Part shown: piece by piece, positions 43,017-50,735 of the stretch
Layout of the letters: each line of letters opens with the position of its first letter
How positions within the stretch are numbered: the first letter of the stretch is position 1
DNA from: Stieleria sp. JC731
GTDB taxonomy: Bacteria > Planctomycetota > Planctomycetia > Pirellulales > Pirellulaceae
DNA: 64,000 bases
Assembly: GCF_020966635.1 (NCBI RefSeq)
Contig: NZ_JAJKFQ010000002.1
Location: forward strand, 310,001-374,000
Direction of reading: 5' to 3'
The notes under the pieces: model-generated
Database searches by the model: none
Told to the model about the DNA's origin: nothing
The model's input: the letters and a program-made list of their open reading frames with translations, nothing else
Position numbers and translations under genes: made by a program

Positions 43017-44860
43017 TCGGTCTCTCGCTTGTCACCTGTCAAGGTGCCGATAATCGAGCATGAATCCAACATGTTCTTAATGATGGGGGGACACTGCTTC
43101 TCTGGTTGTTTCGCGAATGCGTTTTGGAAAACCTCCGGTATGCGAGGTGCGTAGCTGGTCTTGTACTTCGAAAGTTCATCGAGCACATCACTCGTTCCTT
43201 TCGAACTCCACTTCGCTTTGATTGCTTTTTTCGCTTGTGCGTTTAATTGTTTGCTCTCCGCGACGTAGTCAACAATCATTTCTTTGAGTGAATCGATGGG
43301 GAGCAGTGACGTGATGTATTGCTCGAAGTTGTTCCCGTTTGGGAGATGGAAGACGTTAGGATTGTCGATGATCTTGGGTTCTTTGGCTTTCTTCAGAGCA
43401 GCTTCTACAGCCTTCAAGGCCTCTTTTTCACCATCCGAAAAGATAACCCAGGGGATACCGAAAGACTTGCAAACCCTCAGGAACGGCAAGTAACTGCCAT
43501 CGCCACCGACACCTACAAAAGTCACTCCAAGCTCGTACGGCTCTTTGCCCCACTTCAGCTTTGCGAACTGCGGAATTGCTTGTTCTTCCGTTTCTCCCTC
43601 GAACAGAACAATTTGGCGAGCGAAGATAAGTTCGCCACGTGTATGCATTACCTCTCGGTCGATACGCCGGACGTCGTCCTTGGTGAAGCCAGGAATCGAC
43701 TTGGCTTGGATCTGGACTGCTCGCGTTTCACTCCCGTCTTTCCTGAAGTGGACAAAGGACTCAAGCGACGATTGTGCACATACGTAAGGCGAATGAGTTG
43801 TGATAATTTTCTGTCCTGGTATCGCGTCAATCTGCGACTTCGCAGACCTTTGAGCCTGTGGGTGAAGATGTGATTCAGGTTCTTCGATTACTACCAGTGG
43901 ATGAACTGCATCGTGTGTCTTGTTTCCTAATTTCCAGTTCATGTACGCTCGAAACAAGAAGAAGGTACCGAGACTCCGAGTGCCAAGGCCTTGTCGAGAA
44001 ATTGGGAATTGTGACGCGCCGGAGGTTGACATCACTACGTCCATTCCTCTATTCAGATCGCGAAATCGTCTTGCAACGGGAGTGACTTCAACTTTGTCAG
44101 ACTCGCAGTTCACGACTTCGGCGACCTGTGCAAGGCTACTCTGGACAAAAGAGAGTACGCTGCTGTTCTCGACAACCATCCGGTTGATCTCGTTTAGCTT
44201 ACTCTCAATGCTTTCTATGTCTGCATCGGATAGCCCCGGTTCTGCAACGAGCCGTTGCCAAACTGAACCTCGGGTTCTTAGGTCCAGTGCTACATCCCTG
44301 TTTGCATCAAGCAGATAGAGCCCAATTGCATCAATCTGATGGGGCAATACCTGCGTGACTCGGTCTGCCACCTCACTTTCTTCAATTCCACAGACGTCAG
44401 AAGACCATGATTTGAGGAATCTTCGCTCAACGAAATAATCTGCTTTGATTTGGTCCCAGCGAAGTTGCGTTCTTATCGCGACGAAATCACTGTCATCGTC
44501 ATCTTGGAATATGCAGTTGCCAAACAGTTCAAGCCACGGACTCCCCTGCGGGAAATATGCTCCATCGCATTCCTCGTCGACCTCTGGGCGGAACAAAAGA
44601 TCGATAAATATCGCTCGGTCACGAGGTGCCGCCGACTCACCGCTGTCCAGGAACACATCGTCTGCTGAGATACTTCTCGATCCAACGCCAATTGCTGCGT
44701 TAATTGCTTCTACAAAACTCGACTTTCCAGCGTTGTTTTCACCAATCAACACAGAAGTTGCATTAAGTTTTACCTCAACCCGTTTCAGTGATCTAAAGTT
44801 GGCGATTCGCACTGTCGCCAATCGAATTCCGGTATTAGTCGGCATGTTTAAGTTTTCCAT
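43013..44860 (-). CDS. gajA: Gabija nuclease GajA (OLD-family ATPase with TOPRIM)
   Basis: This 615-residue protein has an ABC-type ATPase head and a C-terminal TOPRIM nuclease. Seen in order are IANFRSLKRVEV, Walker A GENNAGKSS (40-48), signature SRQGLGTRSLG, Walker B VVIEEPESHLHPQA (about 322), and an H-switch TTHSPYV. The TOPRIM blocks are VLFEGETEEQAIP (about 416), GVGGDGSYLPF and VIFSDGEKEA (about 473), carrying the acidic metal ligands. OLD nucleases next to a UvrD-like gene define Gabija, which cuts or nicks phage DNA when nucleotide levels fall. The start is ATG 44860; ATG 44845 five codons in is also possible. It is the first gene of the pair. The promoter should lie in the 200 bases to the right. 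Confidence 0.86.
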   Translation of the reverse strand: MENLNMPTNTGIRLATVRIANFRSLKRVEVKLNATSVLIGENNAGKSSFVEAINAAIGVGSRSISADDVFLDSGESAAPRDRAIFIDLLFRPEVDEECDGAYFPQGSPWLELFGNCIFQDDDDSDFVAIRTQLRWDQIKADYFVERRFLKSWSSDVCGIEESEVADRVTQVLPHQIDAIGLYLLDANRDVALDLRTRGSVWQRLVAEPGLSDADIESIESKLNEINRMVVENSSVLSFVQSSLAQVAEVVNCESDKVEVTPVARRFRDLNRGMDVVMSTSGASQFPISRQGLGTRSLGTFFLFRAYMNWKLGNKTHDAVHPLVVIEEPESHLHPQAQRSAKSQIDAIPGQKIITTHSPYVCAQSSLESFVHFRKDGSETRAVQIQAKSIPGFTKDDVRRIDREVMHTRGELIFARQIVLFEGETEEQAIPQFAKLKWGKEPYELGVTFVGVGGDGSYLPFLRVCKSFGIPWVIFSDGEKEALKAVEAALKKAKEPKIIDNPNVFHLPNGNNFEQYITSLLPIDSLKEMIVDYVAESKQLNAQAKKAIKAKWSSKGTSDVLDELSKYKTSYAPRIPEVFQNAFAKQPEKQCPPIIKNMLDSCSIIGTLTGDKRETE

Positions 44861-45068
44861 GTTCGGAAAGCAGGCCCAGGATATCTAGCTTCACGATTCG
44901 CATTGCATCAAGACACCCATGCAGAGGTACAGGTTCAGCAGAGCGTAAGGGCTTGGAAGTGATGGGTCAACTTAGTGCATGACAAAGGACGTTATTGTGC
45001 GTTAATCTCGCTGGAGTAAAAACTCACCAGGAATCTATTCCGACTAGCTCACTGTGTAATGCTCGTCC

Positions 45069-45310
45069 TTGGCTACTGGTGCAACTTCTTGCGTGCTTGT
45101 GAATCCGAAAACACTCCCTGCAATTGCCTTGCCTTCCGGGCATTCGCTTCCTGCTATGGGCGAATCTGGCAAAGCCGACCTTCCAGATCTTATCGAACAG
45201 CCTGGGGCAGCTGGTAGGTTTGCCTGGGAGGAGTTTTTGTTTGGGAAACTCCGGAATCCGCACACTCGGGCTGCATACGAGCGTGCTATTCGTCGCTTTC
45301 TTGGAGGAAG
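45069..45310 (+). pseudogene. 5' stump of a tyrosine integrase
   Basis: The frame encodes the start of a phage-type integrase: an NPKTLPAI-type leader and the core-binding helix AAGRFAWEEFLFGKLRNPHTRAAYERAIRRFLGG. The phrase RNPHTRAAY is a hallmark of the SAM-like N-terminal domain. The catalytic half (the Arg, His and Tyr motifs) is missing: the frame runs straight into the RAYT copy that begins at 45311. The start (TTG 45069) is a guess. It supports integrase-driven origin of the island at tRNA-Arg and shows that it is now immobile. Confidence 0.7.
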
Positions 45311-45624
45311 CAAAAGGGGTCAGGCCTCTTTCCTGGTCTAGACGGCTGTGATGAGCTGCGTTTTTGATGCCTACATAATTTTTTAGCGTCCCGATCGATT
45401 CCTCAAGCTCCCCGGGTCGATGCAGCCGGCGGTCTTTACCATGTCCTCAATCGTGGCAATTTTAGAGTCGAAATTTCTTACTAAGGACAAAGACGACGTT
45501 GCGTTTGAGCAGAGCCTCAGCGATGCCTTGAAGACTCTTCATGTTGACTTGTTTTGCTCTCAACCGATGCCTAATCACTGTCACTTGGTGTACCGCTAAG
45601 TAGAACGCAATGCCCATTGGAGAA
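45311..45624 (+). pseudogene. Degenerate RAYT (REP-associated transposase) copy 1
   Basis: The element opens with AAAGGGGTCAGGCCTCTTTC at 45313. From about 45398 the plus strand translates as IPQAPRVDAAGGLYHVLNRGNFRVEI, the RAYT N-terminus, where the expected ATG is ATT. One added base then breaks the frame (TCTTACTAAG against TCTTACAAG in copy 2). It resumes to a damaged HUH-type block (MPNHCHLV) and stops. The C-terminal half is absent. It shares near-identical sequence with copy 2, so the two arose by duplication. Confidence 0.7.
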
Positions 45625-45644
45625 TCAAAAGGGGTCAGGAGAAT

Positions 45645-46317
45645 CAAAAGGGGTCAGGCCTCTTTCCTGGTCTAGACGGCTGTGATGAGCTGCGTTTTGA
45701 TGCCGACATAGTTTTCTAGCGTCCCGACCGATTCCTCAAGCTCCCCGGGTCTATGCAGCCGGCGGTGTTTACCATGTTCTCAATTGTGGCAATCTTAGAG
45801 TCGAGATTTCTTACAAGGACAAAGACGACGTTGCGTTTGAGCGGAGCCTCAGCGATGCCTTGAAGACTCTTCAGGTTGAATTGATTTACTCTCAAGCGAT
45901 GCCCAATCACTATCACTTGGTGCACCGCAAAGTAGAACGCAATGCCCGTTGCGTGAAATTGCTCGATAGCGCGGTGAGATGGCGGTAGGGAATGTTCTGG
46001 CGATCGCACTACAAAACGCCGAACTCAAACAGCTATCACCCTGGCCGATGCCACGACCGCCAAAATGGGTTTCGCGTGTGAATAAGGTCCTGCCGGAAAA
46101 GGAACTGGAGGCAGCGCAAGGCTGTGCCCAGCTGGGTGCAGGCTGCGGGGTCGAATGGATCGCACGTCGGCTGAATACTGAGTCAACGATACGTCCCAGA
46201 GACCGCCCTCACATGCGTCCCCCCGAAGTGAAAACAAAGAGGCGTTCTCCCTTTCTCCCAGTCAACCCACCAGGGATGAGGCGGGCGAAACTGCAGTTTT
46301 GGGTGGAGCAGTTATAA
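45645..46317 (+). pseudogene. Degenerate RAYT (REP-associated transposase) copy 2
   Basis: The copy begins with the same GGGGTCAGGCCTCTTTC motif (45650-45666; a further partial motif lies at 45630). From 45731 it reads IPQAPRVYAAGGVYHVLNCGN, then AMPNHYHLVHRK, the HUH pair needed for single-strand transposition of the IS200/Y1 type. A stop follows SAVRWR (about 45988). The rest of the C-terminus survives in another frame (45979-46317): LSPWPMPRPPKWVSRVNK, then ARRLNTESTIRPRDRP. At least one frameshift and a lost start codon make it inactive. RAYTs are thought to move REP sequences. Confidence 0.72.
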
Positions 46318-46324
46318 ACACAGA

Positions 46325-46760
46325 GGGCGCGGTGGACGCAGAGCCCAAGCTGCAAACTTCTCTGCGTTCACCGCGTCCTCTGCGTTTTAAGTCCTCGGGT
46401 GTACATAGCACGCGTTGCCTACCAACCCAGTTGCCGAAGCTTTGATCACGAAACGCTGCCGGTGTCTCGATGCAGAGCTTCCTGCCGAGTCAAAGCAGAT
46501 TGCCTCTGGTGCTCATGCGAATGCCGCTTCGTTCTGAATCCAAACAAAGCGAAGACTTGCCGGAAGTGCTCACAATCGTGAGCCGAAAGGCAATCATGCA
46601 GGTAAGTTGAGTGCCGCGTTTGGAAAACGACCCGGCTGGTGGTAACGCGGGCGGTAACAAATTCGCGATAGCGGGCGAAGCTGCAAGCAAAGCCGATTCG
46701 CTCAAACGCAACAAAAAACGGACAAAGACGCTCTTAATGAGCACCGTTGACCGCATTGAG
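46325..46760. repeat. Right arm of the long direct repeat (tRNA-Arg flank)
   Basis: This matches 39735-40207 in ordered blocks (see the left arm), lying directly downstream of the intact tRNA-Arg. It holds about 130 bases not shared with the left arm. I find no gene in it. Confidence 0.75.
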
Positions 46761-46834
46761 TACACCCGGAGGGATTCGAACCCCCAACCCTCGGTTCCGA
46801 AGACCGATGCTCTATCCAGTTGAGCTACGGGTGC
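46761..46834 (-). tRNA. tRNA-Arg (anticodon TCG)
   Basis: The minus strand from 46834 folds as a standard cloverleaf: acceptor GCACCCG with CGGGTGT, D-stem GCTC/GAGC, anticodon stem TCGGT/ACCGA with loop CTTCGGA, variable loop GGGTT, T-stem GGGGG/CCCTC with loop TTCGAAT, and discriminator A. The anticodon TCG (46798-46800 complement) reads the Arg codon CGA. No CCA is encoded. All stems pair, unlike the left copy at 40208-40281. Confidence 0.92.
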
Positions 46835-47118
46835 GTTGGTTTTTGAAGAGACGCAGTTTTACCGATCCGGGTTCGCTTGTCTAGCTCCGTCAGTTCTCCA
46901 ATTCGGACTATTTCAGCGCTGACACCCTCTGTGAATCCGCGGGATCATCCCGATCGCCAATATTTTGCCAGGCCCCCGCAACGCTTCATGTGATCCCACC
47001 ATTACAAAATGGACTTGACGAACCAGAGCGCTCGTACCATCGTATGGCTTCTGAGTCTTTGGTCGGACCCAACTATTTGTACTGTCAGTACTCACACACC
47101 TGCTCGTCAGGTTGAATT

Positions 47119-47547
47119 GTGGTTGCAGCGTTCCGACATCTAACGACGACTTTGCTTTGCACCTTTCTGGTGCTTGGGCAGGTGCCTGCGTGGATTCACG
47201 TCGCAAGCTGCACCCACATCGAATGCTGCGGCACATCGCCGAATGTTGGGCCCGAACCAACCGACCATTCCTGCTGCCACCACCATGACAGCCCCACCGA
47301 TTCGCTCTGCGGAACGCATGCCGACCACGGCCCTGTAAAGTCCCCGCAGGCTCCTGTCGATCACGATTCGGATGACTGTCCGATCTGCCAATCGATCGCG
47401 ATCCCGGTCGGCGAAATTACCGCCACGGCTCCACTGCTGAGCCAACTCGCCGCGATCAGTGAAACTTCTCCATGCCTATCGATCCACTCGATCGATGCCT
47501 GCTGTGGATTGCCGCCGGCACGCGGCCCGCCAGCCTTCTGTGGCTGA
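47119..47547 (+). CDS. Cys/His-rich exported protein
   Basis: This 142-residue protein starts with a hydrophobic signal (LTTTLLCTFLVLGQVPAWIHVA). The rest is dense in Cys and His: SCTHIECCGTS, HSCCHHHDSPTD, CGTHADH, DHDSDDCPICQSIAIP. The last phrase resembles the DCPxC motif of DUF2946-type and similar metal-linked proteins. Binding of copper or zinc in the periplasm is a reasonable inference. The start is GTG 47119, with no good ribosome binding site. It is close to the intact tRNA-Arg (284 bases away). Confidence 0.6.
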   Translation: MVAAFRHLTTTLLCTFLVLGQVPAWIHVASCTHIECCGTSPNVGPEPTDHSCCHHHDSPTDSLCGTHADHGPVKSPQAPVDHDSDDCPICQSIAIPVGEITATAPLLSQLAAISETSPCLSIHSIDACCGLPPARGPPAFCG

Positions 47548-47917
47548 GCTTGCGAACTCGCTGCTATTTCGATCGAACCGCGCTGCCCGCTTGCTGAGTC
47601 TTCGCTGACGATGCGCGCGAAGCATCCGCAGGTTGATCGACTTGACCGCGATAGCACACGAAGCAGTCCGCTGCCTCGCGGTGCGTTTGCAACTTCTTCG
47701 CCATCGCCACATCTCCATACGCGTTGCTTGTTTCAGTTCCCTGTTATTCAGTCACCTGAGTTCACGGGCATCGAGAACTGTCATAGGCCCTGCGCGTCGC
47801 GTGCCTGAATCTTGACGAATGGTCCGACCAAACCGTGTCGAGCTGAAGGTGCGCGCCGTGGGGCTCTTGACCGTGCTCGGTTGCCTTTGGGTGTCCGTGC
47901 CATCGCAGTACATCACC
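47548..47917. other. Intergenic region
   Basis: I see no gene or clear repeat here. The frame of the DUF1559 protein is open back to 47819, but the 33 extra residues precede the prepilin peptide and are unlikely to be translated. Confidence 0.3.
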
Positions 47918-49048
47918 ATGCCTTCCCATCACAAAGCTCACCTTGCTCGTCCCGCATTCACGCTGGTGGAGTTGCTTGTTGTGATTGCAATCATCGGAAT
48001 TTTAGTCGCTCTGCTTTTGCCAGCCCTTCAATCGGCTCGCGAAGCGGCGCGCCGTCTGATGTGCCAGAACAATCTTCGACAAGTCACGTTGGCGCTGCAT
48101 ACCTACCACGGTACGCATCGTTGCTTTCCCAATAGCATGACCGGTGCGGATCAGCATCCAGGTGGAGCAGGAAGCGGCTTTCACAGCTGGTTGGCTAGGA
48201 TCCTGCCTCAGATGGAACAATCGGCATTGCACGAGAAAATCCATTTCGAGCAATCGCTTTCACAGCGAACCGATTACACAAGCGACTCCGAATACCGAGA
48301 CTACTCGATCGCACCAAGCCATGTTGATGCAGACATCGCCGGTGCGATCGTGCCATCTTACCTGTGCCCCAGTGACCCTGAATCCGTTCAACAGTTTTCG
48401 CTTGGCATCCCGACTGGACCGGGAAGCTATGCCGGGAACATCGGATGGCCAAAGTCCTCACTGGGGCCCGAACGACCGTTTCCGCTGCAACGTCAAAACG
48501 GCATCATCGGTTTGCTAAACCCGATGTCCAAAGATCCGTGGCAGCAGCCGAGAATTCGTTTTGCCGATGTGACCGACGGACTGTCGAACACCATTGCGAC
48601 CGGCGAACGAATGATCTCGCGAGTTTATGAATCAACGGACGTTTTTGGTGGAAGCAATATCGCATCGACTACCCCAATCGCCATGCAGTCTTTCTGCGGT
48701 GGATCATCAACGCGGCGGACGTTGGCGACATGGGTGCGATACTGCGAAGGAGTCTCGCTGGCGGATGCGGCGTATAGCCAAAGTCACGGCCACGCATGGA
48801 TCACCGGATGGACGTTCGCGGCCAATCATTTGATGCCGGTGATCCCGATCAATCAACGCAATTGCCATGTCTATGGTGGCGAAGATGACGGCATGAACTT
48901 GGTGACGCCGAGTAGCCATCACAACGGTGGCGTGCACCTGTCGATGGCTGATGGCAGCGTTCAGTTTGTAAGCGAATCGATCGATCGCGAACTGTACTGG
49001 GCGATGGGAAGTCGCAACGGCGGAGAAGTTCTCGACAACGAGCGCTAA
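47918..49048 (+). CDS. DUF1559 protein with prepilin-type N-terminus
   Basis: This 376-residue protein has a short basic leader followed by the type IV pilin-like motif RPAFTLVELLVVIAIIGILVALLLPALQ, with cleavage expected before Phe and the conserved Glu at +5. DUF1559 follows, with SAREAARRLMCQNNLRQVTLALHTYH, and the C-terminal H-x9-DG box in HLSMADGSVQFVSESID. Planctomycetes carry many of these pseudopilin-like proteins; their function is unproven, but export by a type II or IV pilus-like machinery is expected. ATG 47918 is preferred over 47819 because it gives a normal short leader. Confidence 0.88.
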   Translation: MPSHHKAHLARPAFTLVELLVVIAIIGILVALLLPALQSAREAARRLMCQNNLRQVTLALHTYHGTHRCFPNSMTGADQHPGGAGSGFHSWLARILPQMEQSALHEKIHFEQSLSQRTDYTSDSEYRDYSIAPSHVDADIAGAIVPSYLCPSDPESVQQFSLGIPTGPGSYAGNIGWPKSSLGPERPFPLQRQNGIIGLLNPMSKDPWQQPRIRFADVTDGLSNTIATGERMISRVYESTDVFGGSNIASTTPIAMQSFCGGSSTRRTLATWVRYCEGVSLADAAYSQSHGHAWITGWTFAANHLMPVIPINQRNCHVYGGEDDGMNLVTPSSHHNGGVHLSMADGSVQFVSESIDRELYWAMGSRNGGEVLDNER

Positions 49049-49385
49049 TCAAGGCGAGTCCACGCAAGACCGGCAAACACAACATGCGACGCGTAAACAG
49101 CAGAGCACCGACTCGCTATGGCGTTCCATGAATGACGCCTCATTTTAAAAGTCGCTGCTTCACAGAGTGTTCACGGGGCAGTCACGGGGCAGTCACGGGG
49201 CAGTGGCTTCATAGAACGCCGCACGGCAAAGTTCAACGCGCCGACTGTAGTGATTTTCAATTCGACGTCTGATCCGTCACACGATCGATTCGTCGTTTCC
49301 TTTAACCGCACGCGACGTATGCCGTGCTGTTGTTTCGCATTTTACCAACTGTTTTTTAATCAACTTGATCAATCGGAACTCAACG
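49049..49385. repeat. Intergenic region with a triple 11-bp repeat
   Basis: Three tandem copies of CACGGGGCAGT lie at 49172-49204. They precede the PEP-CTERM gene by about 180 bases. No other structure or gene is seen in this gap; the rest is unremarkable. Confidence 0.7.
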
Positions 49386-50123
49386 ATGACCAGAACATTT
49401 TTTTACTGCTTGGCTTTCATCGCCACATCCACCGCAACCGGCCGTGTCAGCCTGGCCGATGCGGTCGAGTACTCATCGGGACACGCTGACATCGGCTTGG
49501 CCTACGAAGATGATGAATTGCACCTTCACTATCACTTTGGAAGCGGAGCGGTGATTGATGGCTCACCGCTTGTAGGTGAAATGGAATTTGATCCGGCAGA
49601 TGCATCGGTACGCGTCGGAAGCAATGCCATGGTGACCACCACTGGAGATGTCCCGTTCCTGGGTACGTTTGCCGGAGATTCGGTATGGTTGATTCCACAA
49701 TCAAGCAGCGTCGGAATCCCGTTCCTCGGTATCGCGGCGGAAGAACTGGATGCGACATTCAGCAGTGCGACGATGACCATGACATCCTTCAGTGGGCCAG
49801 GCCAGTTTGCGTTGTGGCAAACCGGTGGAATCGGCGGGACGAACGTCTATTGGCAATCCAACAATGGCTTGGACGTGACCGATACGCTTGATGTCGCGAT
49901 CGGCGGACACGATCACTATTCGTACGGCTTCACCGCCGAAGGCATTTATGACGTGGAAATTTCTGCGGTCGCGAATTTGGCCGCCGGTGGCTCAGTCAGT
50001 GATGTTGGCACATTCCGGTTCATCGTCGGCGACGTGACCGCGATTCCGGAACCGAGTTCGCTAGCGTCGCTGGGCCTGATCGGGATGGCAACCGTTTTGC
50101 GCCGACGAAAACGTCGGTCGTAG
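49386..50123 (+). CDS. PEP-CTERM exported protein
   Basis: This 245-residue protein has a signal peptide (MTRTFFYCLAFIATSTATGRVSLADA) and a beta-rich middle: HADIGLAYEDDELHLHYHFGSGAVIDG and later FSGPGQFALWQTGGIGGTNVYWQSNNGLD, which resembles the surface-anchored choice-of-anchor M type. It ends in IPEPSSLASLGLIGMATVLRRRKRRS, a PEP-CTERM sorting signal. It should be handed to exosortase at the cell envelope. No exosortase gene is in the window. The ATG at 49386 opens the signal peptide; ATT/other starts at 49365 are less likely. It runs toward the 141-bp tandem repeat array. Confidence 0.85.
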   Translation: MTRTFFYCLAFIATSTATGRVSLADAVEYSSGHADIGLAYEDDELHLHYHFGSGAVIDGSPLVGEMEFDPADASVRVGSNAMVTTTGDVPFLGTFAGDSVWLIPQSSSVGIPFLGIAAEELDATFSSATMTMTSFSGPGQFALWQTGGIGGTNVYWQSNNGLDVTDTLDVAIGGHDHYSYGFTAEGIYDVEISAVANLAAGGSVSDVGTFRFIVGDVTAIPEPSSLASLGLIGMATVLRRRKRRS

Positions 50124-50136
50124 TTACGTTCGGGTT

Positions 50137-50706
50137 GGGCTAGATGCCTGAGCCGTTTTGGCGATAGCCACGGTTGTTGGTGCTTGGCAGCCGGAGGCTG
50201 AAAGACAGTGCGTCGCAAGGCGGGAGCCTTGCGACGAGGGGGAGATACAGAGAACCGTCACTTGCGTGATGCGGCTTGGCGCATGTGCCTGAGCCGTTTT
50301 GGCGATAGCCGCGGTTGCTGGTATTTGGCAGCCGGAGGCTGCGAAACTGGGCATCGCAAGGCAGGAGCCTTGCGACGAGGGGGAGACGCAGAGAAGTGTC
50401 GCTATCGCGATGCGGCTTGGGGCATTTGCTTGAGCCGTTTTGGCGATAGCCACGGTTGCTGGTATTTGGCAGCCGGAGGCTGCGAAACTGGGCATCGCAA
50501 GGCGGGAGCCTTGCGACGAGGGGGAGAAACAGAGAACCGTCGCTATCGCGATGCGGCTCGGGGCATTTGCCTGAGCCGTTTTGGCGTTAGCCACGGTTGC
50601 TGGTGCTTGGCAGCCGGAGGCTGCGAGACAGGGCGTCGCAAGGCGGAAGCCTTGCGACGAGGGGGAGATACTGAGAACCGTTGCTAGTGCGATGCGACTT
50701 GGGTGA
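50137..50706. repeat. Tandem array, four 141-bp units (REP-like)
   Basis: The motif GAGCCGTTTTGGCG starts at 50150, 50291, 50432 and 50573, a steady 141-base step. Each unit holds the core GCGATAGCCACGGTTG (the last copy has GCGTTAGCC), a hairpin GCAGCC-GGA-GGCTGC and a longer hairpin with TCGCAAGGC / GCCTTGCGA arms. The array lies between the convergent PEP-CTERM gene and the sulfatase gene. Long frames on both strands are artefacts of 141 being a multiple of three and are not genes. Confidence 0.9.
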
Positions 50707-50735
50707 TGTACGCGATACCGTGGTGCGGTTGATCG

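Larger units (their letters stand above)
40208..46834. mobile_element. Decayed genomic island bounded by tRNA-Arg copies, carrying Gabija
   Basis: The unit runs from the degenerate tRNA-Arg to the intact one. Inside are a small accessory protein, gajB and gajA on the minus strand, the 5' stump of a tyrosine integrase, and degenerate RAYT transposase copies. tRNA 3' ends are common targets of such integrases, the direct repeat marks the borders, and the integrase stump sits beside one of them. The broken integrase means the island is probably fixed. The repeat extends beyond the tRNA on the downstream side, so stacking of two related elements at one site, or a duplication, may have preceded the present state. 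Confidence 0.7.

Noticed and set aside
50124-50687. Long open frames on both strands (about 156 and 159 codons) in the region after the PEP-CTERM gene
   Set aside because: They result from the 141-base tandem unit, a multiple of three, being free of stops. The protein would be an exact repeat with no domain, and both strands are equally open.
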